46,253 nucleotides of DNA from assembly GCA_910586605.1 (NCBI GenBank), contig CAJUJR010000012.1, positions 1-46,253 on the forward strand, written 5' to 3'. Position numbers and translations under genes: made by a program. This document shows positions 36,801-43,427 of this stretch, piece by piece (within the stretch, counting starts at the first letter, position 1; the number at the start of each line of letters is the position of its first letter). Source of the DNA: an uncultured Lachnospiraceae bacterium (GTDB lineage: Bacteria > Bacillota > Clostridia > Lachnospirales > Lachnospiraceae). Below the pieces are notes generated by a model, which was not told where the DNA came from, ran no database searches, and saw nothing but the letters and a program-made list of their open reading frames with translations.

Positions 36801-36908
36801 TACCGTGCTACAGCGCCAGACACAATTGAATATACTGTAATTTCTAATGATAATTTTGATTCCGCAAAATTGCTGGAAAATGTCGTAAAAATAGAATTAA
36901 CATATTAA
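33849..36908 (+). CDS. Large Hsp70-like ATPase with novel N-terminal and C-terminal domains
   Basis: A protein of 1019 residues. About 335 residues of unrecognised N-terminal domain (with GSQNLLYNNAIAALFPN) precede an Hsp70/actin-type ATPase: phosphate-1 GIIGIDFGTKST (342-353), phosphate-2 FDFGGGTTDFDFG (577-589), adenosine loop FLAGNGSRS (758-766). These are intact, so ATP binding and turnover are likely. A linker of SISSLAQ/SISKLAQ/DIGDLAQ-type heptads (about 820-855) follows, then a beta-rich C-terminal domain of about 150 residues in place of the usual substrate-binding domain. No membrane segment. GGAGGAAT lies ahead of ATG 33849. It is paired with a GrpE-like gene; no DnaJ is present. 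Substrate unknown. Confidence 0.88.
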   Translation: MNIATKQVDKIIIGEELFHEVVEEHIPALIKKQSALLASFFENMRHYILTHTESSDWFYMGSQNLLYNNAIAALFPNLNTFDLGHCNVSRSYDPVTFHNEFAGYTGTLMTPNEFKRTFAGKFDKLYDFCPEYLFDSYFTVMDFHKAIHADGIRSKRWNGFSKVESYHIPLYRLNGMDSQSISPAKTLFFWLDNNLLPSSLPADMVPTYEHVLTLYQASKDCFEWIDDTIKIREDVILDKIMDGKVNFFSEDSYRSSFLYNADEKTISLDNLSPTTLQIVKEHLLTCDQRRADFERYDENILIDPNRGHWSLWQDENAACKYTAKIGQPMIARNPLADVNTDGIIGIDFGTKSTVVAYQDNTEHIIPMRIGTSHYSKKADIMQYENPTVMELINLNHFLECYHKKEGRPDTLWQDLTVSHSAVSSMMNSTSNDYYSFFNELKQWAGNQKKQIRLKDKAGNDISLPPFSEIKEGDFNPIEIYAYYIGLAINNMNNGIFLNYLLSFPVTFEQATCNKIVESFYRGIRKSLPESILHNEEIMKNFRVLKGTSEPAAYAICALEEYGFDLEGEEKEVYYGIFDFGGGTTDFDFGHWHIPNEADSRRYDYVLECYGSGGDQYLGGENLLQLMSYEVFRSNQDKLREDNITFSLPPECHPFPGSESLISNSQEAKLNTRQLMEKLRPFWERDKNYQILYQSGKIKLALVTRSGEQKLNYELDINVNVLDKLLHKRIELGIANFFECLKATFKDKLGSDIKCVHIFLAGNGSRSQILADLFETYMVTYAADLQHHISNGISNNFFRLHPALGMQEAKKEETESQPASISSLAQQAGSISKLAQSVSDIGDLAQSVSGISGMTQNKPQSADTEEEISAITKPNGKTGVAFGLLEGRPGGRIKIILPLSQDVAKDSSDIRFRFYIGYKKKNTFQMISGPSLAYNKWTYLCDASTEDFAIYYTPRSEAASGTLSIFDVYKKNCRLNKAYENASIYYRATAPDTIEYTVISNDNFDSAKLLENVVKIELTY

Positions 36909-36945
36909 ACAAAAAGGGGAATGCCAATGCATTTCCCTTTTTGTT
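36908..36945. terminator. Bidirectional terminator AACAAAAAGGGGAATGC
   Basis: A 17-base stem with one mismatch (36908-36924 with 36929-36945) and loop CAAT; A and T runs on either side allow use from both strands. It ends the Hsp70-like transcript and, on the other strand, trmL. The core is the same GGGAATGC/GCATTYCC palindrome seen at 15370 and 25648. Confidence 0.92.
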
Positions 36946-36957
36946 AAGTATGCTTCT

Positions 36958-37464
36958 TCAATTCTCTTTCCAATGCAGGCGGTGCAGCTCGCCTCCAAGC
37001 TGCATGGAAAAAAATCCATTTTGCCGCAACGCTTCATATAATACAATTGCCACAGAATTGGAAAGGTTCAATGAACGAATTTCCTCATTCATTGGGATAC
37101 GGATGGCCGTTTCCTGGTAATCTACCAGAATTTCCTCTGGAATCCCTGCGCTTTCCTTTCCAAACATAATATAGGCATTTTCTGGATAAGATACCTCTGA
37201 ATATACTTTTTTTGCCTTTGTTGTTGCCATAAACATTTTACCAACGGCCTCTTTGTTTTTCTCCAAAAAATCCTCCAGGCAGTCATAAATAATAACATCC
37301 AGCTTATCCCAATAATCAAGCCCCGCCCTTTTTAAGGTTTTATCATTAACCTTAAACCCCATTGGCTCAATCAAATGAAGCCTCGTGCCCGTAGCACAGC
37401 ATGTCCTTCCTATATTCCCTGTATTTGCCGGCATTTCCGGCTCCAGTAACACAATATTTAACAT
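36958..37464 (-). CDS. trmL: tRNA (cytidine(34)-2'-O)-methyltransferase TrmL
   Basis: A protein of 168 residues of the SpoU (SPOUT) family that methylates the ribose at the wobble base of leucine tRNAs. Conserved motifs are PEMPANTGNIGRTC near the N-terminus, FGKESAGIPEE, and the knot motif IPMNEEIRSLNLSNSVAI. Length fits minimal TrmL without an extra RNA-binding domain. Its start overlaps the end of the aminotransferase gene by 7 bases, so it is the last gene of that operon, followed by the terminator at 36908-36945. Confidence 0.95.
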   Translation of the reverse strand: MLNIVLLEPEMPANTGNIGRTCCATGTRLHLIEPMGFKVNDKTLKRAGLDYWDKLDVIIYDCLEDFLEKNKEAVGKMFMATTKAKKVYSEVSYPENAYIMFGKESAGIPEEILVDYQETAIRIPMNEEIRSLNLSNSVAIVLYEALRQNGFFSMQLGGELHRLHWKEN

Positions 37465-38639
37465 AAGCGGCCACTCTTCTTCCGATGCCTTTTAATAAAT
37501 GCCTCTAACCGGGAAAGCGCTTCCTTTAAATCTTCAATCGAATATGCATAGGAAATACGCAGAAAACCTTCGCCGCAGGCGCCAAAAGCTGTACCGGGAA
37601 CTACCGCCACCTTTTCTTCCTGCAAAAGCCTGTTGGCAAATTCTTCCGAAGCCATCCCAAACTCCTTAATACACGGAAAGACATAGAACGCCCCAAACGG
37701 CTCAAAACACTGCAGCCCCATATCACGGAATGCCTTCATCAGAAAATTACGCCGCTGGTCATATGCCGTCCGCATCCGTTCAATATCATCATCCCCGCTG
37801 CGAAGCGCCTCAATCGCAGCATACTGGCTGGTAGTCGGGGCGCACATAATCGCAAACTGATGGATTTTTAACATCTGTTCCAATATCCGTTTTGGCCCAC
37901 AGGCATATCCGAGACGCCATCCAGTCATTGCATAAGATTTAGAAAACCCATTGATTAAAATCGTACGCTCTGCCATTCCCGGAAATTCTGCAATTGATAT
38001 ATGCTGCCTTCCATATGTAAGCTCTGAATAAATTTCATCTGATAAAACATATAAGTCCTTTTCAATAATTACATCTACAATATCCTGTAAATCTTCACGC
38101 GTCATAACCGCACCGGTCGGATTATTCGGAAATGGCAGAACCAATATCTTTGTCTTATCTGTAATTTTCTCCAGAATCTGCTGTTTTTTCAGCTTAAATT
38201 CATCCTCTTCCTTTAGCTCAATAATGACTGGCACACCATCGGCCAGCACAACACATGGCTCATAGGATACAAAACTTGGCTGGGGAATCAAGACCTCATC
38301 TCCGGGATCAAGCATCGCACGGAATGCAGCATCAATTCCCTCGCTGCCCCCCACTGTAATTATTATTTCTTTTTCATAGTCATATTTCAAATGGAAACGC
38401 CGTTCCAGATAAAAAGCAATTTCCTTCCTCAGCTTCTTTAACCCTGCATTGGATGTATAGAACGTCCTCCCCTGTTCCAGGGAATAGATGCCTTCCTCGC
38501 GGATATTCCATGGGGTATCAAAATCCGGTTCCCCAACCCCCAGCGAAATCGCATCTTTCATCTCACTGACAAGATCAAAAAACTTCCGGATGCCAGACGG
38601 CTCAATTGTTTTTATTTTAGCAGATAAAGGGTCTCTCAT
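37458..38639 (-). CDS. Class I/II PLP aminotransferase
   Basis: A protein of 393 residues of the aspartate aminotransferase-like family. SLGVGEPDFDTP (32-43), PFPNNPTGAVMT (169-180) and SDEIYSELTY (200-209) are present, with the PLP lysine Lys234 in GFSKSYAMTGWRLGYACG and the arginine of the substrate carboxylate site near FLRISYA. Substrate is probably an aromatic, branched or aspartate-type amino acid; it cannot be fixed from sequence. It overlaps the Lrp-type regulator gene by four bases (ATGA) and trmL by seven, so the three are cotranscribed and coupled. The Lrp partner suggests amino-acid-responsive expression. Confidence 0.93.
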   Translation of the reverse strand: MRDPLSAKIKTIEPSGIRKFFDLVSEMKDAISLGVGEPDFDTPWNIREEGIYSLEQGRTFYTSNAGLKKLRKEIAFYLERRFHLKYDYEKEIIITVGGSEGIDAAFRAMLDPGDEVLIPQPSFVSYEPCVVLADGVPVIIELKEEDEFKLKKQQILEKITDKTKILVLPFPNNPTGAVMTREDLQDIVDVIIEKDLYVLSDEIYSELTYGRQHISIAEFPGMAERTILINGFSKSYAMTGWRLGYACGPKRILEQMLKIHQFAIMCAPTTSQYAAIEALRSGDDDIERMRTAYDQRRNFLMKAFRDMGLQCFEPFGAFYVFPCIKEFGMASEEFANRLLQEEKVAVVPGTAFGACGEGFLRISYAYSIEDLKEALSRLEAFIKRHRKKSGRLC

Positions 38640-39121
38640 GGTGTAATCAGCATCCTTTCCGATTCATGTTTTTCTTTTGACATGATAAGCCCATGTTCTT
38701 TATATTTTTTCAGCACAAAATATGTCGCTGTGCTGTTCACATATTCTAATGTAGAAAGCTTTTCTGAAACAAAACGAGAAACCTCTTTCATACTTTTCCC
38801 CTCTATAATTACAGTAAGGTCAAAACCGCCTGACATTAAATATACGCTCTCAACTTCTTCAAACCGATAGATGCGCTCTGCCACCTTATTAAATCCCATA
38901 TCACGCTGTGGAGTCACCTTTACTTCAATCAGAGCCGTAACCCTTTCGCAATCTGTCTGATCCCAGTTAATCAATGTTGGATAACCACAGATTACATTGG
39001 CCTCTTCCATTTCCTGAATTTCTTTTGTTATCGTCCCTACATCTGTCGCAAGCATTGCCGCCAAATCCTCTGTTGAAAAACGGCTGTTTTTGCTTATCGC
39101 ATCTAAAATCTTTTTTTTCAT
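38636..39121 (-). CDS. Lrp/AsnC-family transcriptional regulator
   Basis: A protein of 161 residues. An N-terminal helix-turn-helix (FSTEDLAAMLATDVGTITKE) is followed by the RAM ligand-binding domain (VTALIEVKVTPQRD, then VYLMSGGFDLTVIIEG). These regulators bind amino acids and control their metabolism. It lies 14 bases after the AIR-synthase-like gene and overlaps the aminotransferase start (ATGA), so it probably regulates or senses products of its own operon. GGAAAGAGCTG precedes the ATG. Confidence 0.94.
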   Translation of the reverse strand: MKKKILDAISKNSRFSTEDLAAMLATDVGTITKEIQEMEEANVICGYPTLINWDQTDCERVTALIEVKVTPQRDMGFNKVAERIYRFEEVESVYLMSGGFDLTVIIEGKSMKEVSRFVSEKLSTLEYVNSTATYFVLKKYKEHGLIMSKEKHESERMLITP

Positions 39122-39135
39122 CAGCTCTTCCTTTC

Positions 39136-40122
39136 TTATTGGTAAATCTTATAGAGCTCATCACTCCCGGCGGGCTCCAAAAAACGTGTTTCATTCGTAT
39201 TTTCAATTACCCTGTCGTTCGTTTCTGTTGCCCTGCCAATCACTGCGGCAGGAATCCCTTCTTTTTCAAGCTCCCTTACCATAAAGTTTCCGTTTGGACA
39301 GCCAATTAAAAGAGAGCCGCTTGACATCATCCGGTATGGGTTGATATCAAAGACCTCACATACTTCTATCGTTTCCTGGCGAATTGGTATTTTAAGCAGC
39401 TCTGCAGATATACCGACGCCTGATGCCGCCCCCATTTCCCACAATGCGCCGAAAATACCGCCTTCTGTCACATCATGCATCGCAGTTGCCCCAGAAGCGG
39501 CCGCTATGGTAGCTTCTGGCACAACAGACAGATACTGTAAAAAAGAAGCTGCTGTATCTACAAGTTCCCCAGGAAGGGTTTCTAAAAGCTTCTCCTTCCT
39601 CTCTGCCGCTATAATAGCCGTTCCTTCCAACCCTGCCCACTTTGTCATGACAAGCTCATCTCCCGGCCTTAAGCCTGCGGTAGAAAGAAATGCCCCTTTC
39701 TTTGCCTTTCCAACGCCGGTAACTGTAATAACAGGGCGGTTCACAGCGTCCGAAACCTCCGTGTGCCCGCCTAAAATCTCAATATTTAGTTCTTTACATG
39801 CCAATTCCATCTCCTGCATCAATTCCCGGAGCTTTTTCTCCCGTGTCCTTGGGGGGAGAAGAATACTGCTCATTAAGCCAATTGGCTCTGCACCAGAAGA
39901 AGCCAAATCATTTGCCGTAATATGCACGGCAAACGTCCCGGCTCCCTTGCCAGCCGCGGTAATTGGGTCTACTGAGAATACAAACACCTCATCCTCTGCC
40001 GCCCCTACCACGCTGCAGTCCTCGCCCACCCCGGGACGGAGAAGCACCTCCTCCCGGCGGTGGTGCAGCTGCTTAAAAACTGCTCTCTTTAAGATATTTT
40101 CCGGTACTTTTCCAATCTCCAT
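39136..40122 (-). CDS. AIR synthase-like (PurM/HypE/ThiL superfamily) protein
   Basis: A protein of 328 residues. The PurM-type ATP-binding fold is visible: RPGVGEDCSVV (29-39) with the metal/phosphate acidic turn, FSVDPITAAGKGAGTFAVHI, ANDLASSGAEPIG, the central ILGGHTEVSD, and MHDVTEGGIFGALWEM. HypE would end in a Cys (PRxC) tail; this protein ends DELYKIYQ, so it is not a normal HypE. Substrate unknown. It precedes an Lrp regulator and an aminotransferase in one operon and follows the VanW gene by about 30 bases on the same strand. Confidence 0.88.
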   Translation of the reverse strand: MEIGKVPENILKRAVFKQLHHRREEVLLRPGVGEDCSVVGAAEDEVFVFSVDPITAAGKGAGTFAVHITANDLASSGAEPIGLMSSILLPPRTREKKLRELMQEMELACKELNIEILGGHTEVSDAVNRPVITVTGVGKAKKGAFLSTAGLRPGDELVMTKWAGLEGTAIIAAERKEKLLETLPGELVDTAASFLQYLSVVPEATIAAASGATAMHDVTEGGIFGALWEMGAASGVGISAELLKIPIRQETIEVCEVFDINPYRMMSSGSLLIGCPNGNFMVRELEKEGIPAAVIGRATETNDRVIENTNETRFLEPAGSDELYKIYQ

Positions 40123-40152
40123 TTCCTATCCCTTTCCTACACAGCCAATAGC

Positions 40153-41706
40153 TTACTCCGTTTCCTCTGGCGGCTCTGTAACAACTGGCGCTTCTGTCGG
40201 TTTTGGCGTTGCTGCCGGTTTCGGCGTCTTCATCGGAGGTTTTTTTGTTGGCTTTGGCTTTTTTGTCTCCTTCGGCTTATCAGATTCCTTCGGTTTATCA
40301 GACTCTTTTGGCTCTTTTGATGGCTTTGGAGATGGTGTCGCCTGTTGTTTGCCAACCGTTACATATTCCGGCTCTGCATTATATACACTGGAATTTACCT
40401 GGACACGTTCTGTCTCTTTCCCGTCTACTGTTACAATTTTCCAAAGGCGCGCTTTATACCCAACATGGGCAGACTGTGTCACCACACGGTAAGAAGCCGG
40501 CTTTGTAGGGTCCTCTGTAATCTTTGGCTCGCCTGGCTGAATTGTTTCAAGCGTCTCTGACTCAAAAGAGATTTTACGGTTCGCCGGCCTTGTCTCTTCC
40601 CCATAAATCTTAAAGGACAATGTACCTCCTTCTGCCGAAGCAGCAATATAAATTGGCACATCTGTATTATTCTTAAACTTCAAATCCTTATAATCCCCGG
40701 AAATTGCAGCATCCCTTGAAACATCCACATAAGCTACCACCATAGAATGCGGGGAACGCTCCACCACTTCAAGTTCAGCATTAATCACAGCATTGTATAA
40801 CGTTGTCGAAACCTGGCAGACGCCACCGCCAACGCCATCCACTACTTTTCCGCTGGAATATTCTGGTGCCATCTGATACCCGTTTTCTACCGTACGGTCT
40901 TTAATTACTTTAATCGTCGAAAATGTCTTCCCTGGATAGACAACCGTACCATTAATATAATTTGCCGCTGTCCTGACATTTGTTGCACGTGCTGCGGCTG
41001 AAGATGCAAAAGAAGTAGAGTAGCTTCCCAGTAAATCTTTGCACTTTTCTACCTGTTCCTTTGTATATTTGGGCTTTTGCACCTTAACAACTGCCGTCAC
41101 TTCCAATGGATCCCCGCTAATCTCTTTTAACATAGCGCTGCTAATCGCTTCTGCTGTTTCTTCCACTTGGAGTTCACGCCCATCCCGTGAATTAGTCGCC
41201 TTAAATTTCCCCTGTGCCATCTTCAGCTTTGAATTTTTTGCTTTCACATCAAAGCCTGTGCAATTTTCTTCAATATATGTATTTAATACTACCTCATCTA
41301 CCGTGTACTTTACTTCAAAATTTTTCTCTCCGGCATCAATTTCACTCATAATCTGAAACCTAGAAAAGAAATTAGCTGATTTCCCAAGTTCTGCAGCCTT
41401 TTGTACACTATCTTCTGCATCACAAGAAAAGCCAAGCTCAGAAGCACTTGCCGTAACTTCCTGATCATCGATTGCAATCTTAACCTGGCGGTTTTCCAAC
41501 TGGGAAAGATAACCCTCTACCTTTTGCTCTGCCTCTTCTTCTGACAGCCCGCCTACTTCCACTTCCCCTATCTTTACGCCTTCCATAATTCCATCGTTTG
41601 TACTTAGCCCGCCCTTTGCAATAAAAGTAACGACCCCTGCAACTGCAATAATACAGATACAGCCAACAACAAACAATACCATCAGTTTCTTATTTTTCCT
41701 TGTCAT
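40153..41706 (-). CDS. VanW-family wall protein with G5-like domain
   Basis: A protein of 517 residues. A membrane segment (about 9-28) is followed by two peptidoglycan-binding-like repeats, a VanW domain (YPGKTFSTIKV, then VVDGVGGGVCQVSTTLYN and ERSPHSM), a G5-like beta region (YRVVTQSAHVGYKARLWKIV) and a Lys/Pro/Glu/Thr-rich tail with KESDKP repeats that could span the wall. It should be anchored in the membrane and extend outward. VanW was first noticed in vancomycin clusters, but its biochemical role is not established; no vancomycin genes are here. ATG 41706 was chosen over an upstream GTG because MTRKNKK is a natural start before the membrane segment. Confidence 0.92.
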   Translation of the reverse strand: MTRKNKKLMVLFVVGCICIIAVAGVVTFIAKGGLSTNDGIMEGVKIGEVEVGGLSEEEAEQKVEGYLSQLENRQVKIAIDDQEVTASASELGFSCDAEDSVQKAAELGKSANFFSRFQIMSEIDAGEKNFEVKYTVDEVVLNTYIEENCTGFDVKAKNSKLKMAQGKFKATNSRDGRELQVEETAEAISSAMLKEISGDPLEVTAVVKVQKPKYTKEQVEKCKDLLGSYSTSFASSAAARATNVRTAANYINGTVVYPGKTFSTIKVIKDRTVENGYQMAPEYSSGKVVDGVGGGVCQVSTTLYNAVINAELEVVERSPHSMVVAYVDVSRDAAISGDYKDLKFKNNTDVPIYIAASAEGGTLSFKIYGEETRPANRKISFESETLETIQPGEPKITEDPTKPASYRVVTQSAHVGYKARLWKIVTVDGKETERVQVNSSVYNAEPEYVTVGKQQATPSPKPSKEPKESDKPKESDKPKETKKPKPTKKPPMKTPKPAATPKPTEAPVVTEPPEETE

Positions 41707-41822
41707 ACTAGCACCATTCCTACTCTTTAAATAATACGCCAACACCCCATATACTATAAAACACGCCTATCTGCTGCATATCCCAATTGCCCCAAGGCAT
41801 GCTTGGAAATTCCGTACTCTTT

Positions 41823-41850
41823 ATTGTAGCACACCCGTCCAGGTTCGCAA
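41823..41850 (-). promoter_or_regulatory. Probable promoter of the VanW gene
   Basis: On the minus strand TTGCGA (41850-41845), a 16-base spacer and TACAAT (41828-41823), about 115 bases upstream of ATG 41706. Confidence 0.45.
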
Positions 41851-41870
41851 GTCAAATATTAACGCTTTAT

Positions 41871-41899
41871 TTGACATTTTTTCGTATATTCTGTATAGT
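41871..41899 (+). promoter_or_regulatory. Strong plus-strand promoter
   Basis: TTGACA (41871-41876), a 17-base spacer and TATAGT (41894-41899). The next plus-strand gene starts at 42110, so the transcript would run about 200 bases antisense to the small gene at 41947-42051. Confidence 0.7.
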
Positions 41900-41946
41900 T
41901 AATAAAGGAATGCAGTTCTATGGCAGCCACTATCAAAATGTTAATT

Positions 41947-42051
41947 TTAATATAAAGCCCCTAACACCATAGGTATTACCATGGCAATCACTACCAAGAT
42001 GCAGATAATCGCTGCTATTTTTTTCTGCGTGTTACGGTTAAAGAAATTCAT
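41947..42051 (-). CDS. 34-residue single-pass membrane peptide
   Basis: The minus strand encodes MNFFNRNTQKKIAAII, then a hydrophobic helix to the C-terminal GALY. Basic residues near the N-terminus predict that end in the cytoplasm and one membrane span. GGAGGT lies 5 bases before ATG 42051, an excellent ribosome site, which is the main reason for believing the gene. It is too short for usual gene callers. It lies between the VanW gene and a divergent TPR-like gene and may share the VanW transcript. Function unknown; I recall similar tiny membrane peptides in related genomes but cannot confirm. Confidence 0.75.
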   Translation of the reverse strand: MNFFNRNTQKKIAAIICILVVIAMVIPMVLGALY

Positions 42052-42109
42052 ACTGTACCTCCAATCAAATGCTTCACAAAATTACCAACAGAAAGGACCA
42101 TGAATTATT

Positions 42110-42718
42110 ATGCCCCTTTTTTTTATATGCTTTATTGTATTCGTATTATGGTTTCGCGTCAAGATAAATCGAAACAAATCTGATAATGCAGCAGAAAACG
42201 ATGCCTTTTGGGAAAGGGAAATGCAGTCCAACTTTGCACGCAGCAAAGACATAAGCACACTTTCCTACCTTACTGTCCCAGACGGTATCCTTCCATTCTC
42301 CGAATCTCCGGAAGACGAACAGGAAGCCTATCTAGAAAAAGAAGTCAAAAAATGTTTAGAAAAGAAAATGATTAACCTCTCCGGCTACACAAATACAGAT
42401 TTAAAAGAACTTTATGGCGTCGCCAACCTGGATGAGCTTTCTGCCTATGACCAGAATTTCCTTCTATTTATACGGAATCTCAGTATATGGGGAAAATATC
42501 TGTATGAAAAAAATGATTTTGCCCGTTCAAAACAGATTATGGAATATTCCCTTTCTATTGAAAGCGATATATCATCTGTCTATACTACGCTGGGGCATAT
42601 CTATGCCGCAGAAGGCAATCTCCAGAAAATAAATGACCTGATATCACATGCCGAAAACTCTACTGCCGCATTAAAAGAATCCATTGTCCGGCAGCTCCAG
42701 CTATGTAAACTGGAATAA
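42110..42718 (+). CDS. Membrane-anchored TPR-like protein
   Basis: A protein of 202 residues. A short N-terminal hydrophobic stretch (LFFICFIVFVLWF) is followed by a basic segment, so the protein is anchored with the helical body probably in the cytoplasm. The C-terminal half has two TPR-like helix pairs (LYEKNDFARSKQIMEYSLSI, then VYTTLGHIYAAEGNLQKIND). The ribosome site (AAAGGA) is about 12 bases from ATG 42110, longer than usual. Promoter at 41871-41899. Function unknown. Confidence 0.8.
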   Translation: MPLFFICFIVFVLWFRVKINRNKSDNAAENDAFWEREMQSNFARSKDISTLSYLTVPDGILPFSESPEDEQEAYLEKEVKKCLEKKMINLSGYTNTDLKELYGVANLDELSAYDQNFLLFIRNLSIWGKYLYEKNDFARSKQIMEYSLSIESDISSVYTTLGHIYAAEGNLQKINDLISHAENSTAALKESIVRQLQLCKLE

Positions 42719-42747
42719 TACGCCTGGGCGTGTTTGAAAATTACTGA

Positions 42748-43395
42748 TTAAATCCTTGATGGGCATTTTTCTTGCAGGAAGCATTCACTGCACTTTGGGC
42801 TTCTTGCCGTACAAATAGAGCGCCCCAAGGTAATGATATGGATATTATATAAAATCCAGTGATCCTCCGGTAATACCTTCATTAACTCAAATTCAATTTT
42901 TTCTGGATCCTCCTCTTTTGTAAAACCAAGTTTTTTAGAAATCCTTTTTACATGGGTATCAACTACAATACTTGCGTCATGGAAAACATTCCCACGGATT
43001 ACATTCGCTGTCTTTCTTCCCACACCGGCAAGGGAAGTAAGCGATTCTATGTCACGTGGAACCTCCCCATGAAACTCCTCCAGTAACTTCCTACAGCAGG
43101 CAATAATATTTTTTGCCTTATTGTGGTAAAATCCAGTTGACTTAATATCCTGCTCCAGTTCTTCTAAATCTGCCCCAGCAAACGCCTCCAATGTTGGGTA
43201 TTTCACAAATAAATCCTTTGTTACAATATTTACCCTCGCATCCGTACACTGCGCGCTCAGCATAGTAGCAATTAAAAGCTGCCATGGAGTTTCATGGTGT
43301 AAATAGCATCTATAGTCCGTCCCATATTCTTTATCTAATAGCGCCAATATCTCCGCTACCCGTACCTTCTCTTTTGCTGTCATCCGTTTCGCCAT
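42748..43395 (-). CDS. nth: Endonuclease III
   Basis: A protein of 215 residues, full length for this DNA glycosylase/AP lyase that removes oxidised pyrimidines. Helix-hairpin-helix SLAGVGRKTANVIRG carries catalytic Lys128; Asp146 lies in VVDTHVKRISKKLG. The four iron-sulfur ligands are Cys195, Cys202, Cys205 and Cys211 in the C-X6-C-X2-C-X5-C pattern. LSAQCTDARVN is the conserved N-terminal motif. It lies 32 bases after the radical SAM gene on the same strand and may be cotranscribed with it. Confidence 0.97.
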   Translation of the reverse strand: MAKRMTAKEKVRVAEILALLDKEYGTDYRCYLHHETPWQLLIATMLSAQCTDARVNIVTKDLFVKYPTLEAFAGADLEELEQDIKSTGFYHNKAKNIIACCRKLLEEFHGEVPRDIESLTSLAGVGRKTANVIRGNVFHDASIVVDTHVKRISKKLGFTKEEDPEKIEFELMKVLPEDHWILYNIHIITLGRSICTARSPKCSECFLQEKCPSRI

Positions 43396-43427
43396 ATCTA
43401 TCCTTTCCGTTTCCCAACCTGCTTAAT

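Noticed and set aside
40203..40330. Tandem DNA repeat resembling a CRISPR or VNTR
   Set aside because: The repetition encodes the Lys/Pro/Glu-rich tail of the VanW protein; the units are short and degenerate with no spacers.
39341..40492. 383-residue plus-strand frame
   Set aside because: It lies opposite the AIR-synthase-like and VanW genes, is biased to Ser, Thr, Val and Phe as expected for a reverse shadow, and has no ribosome site.
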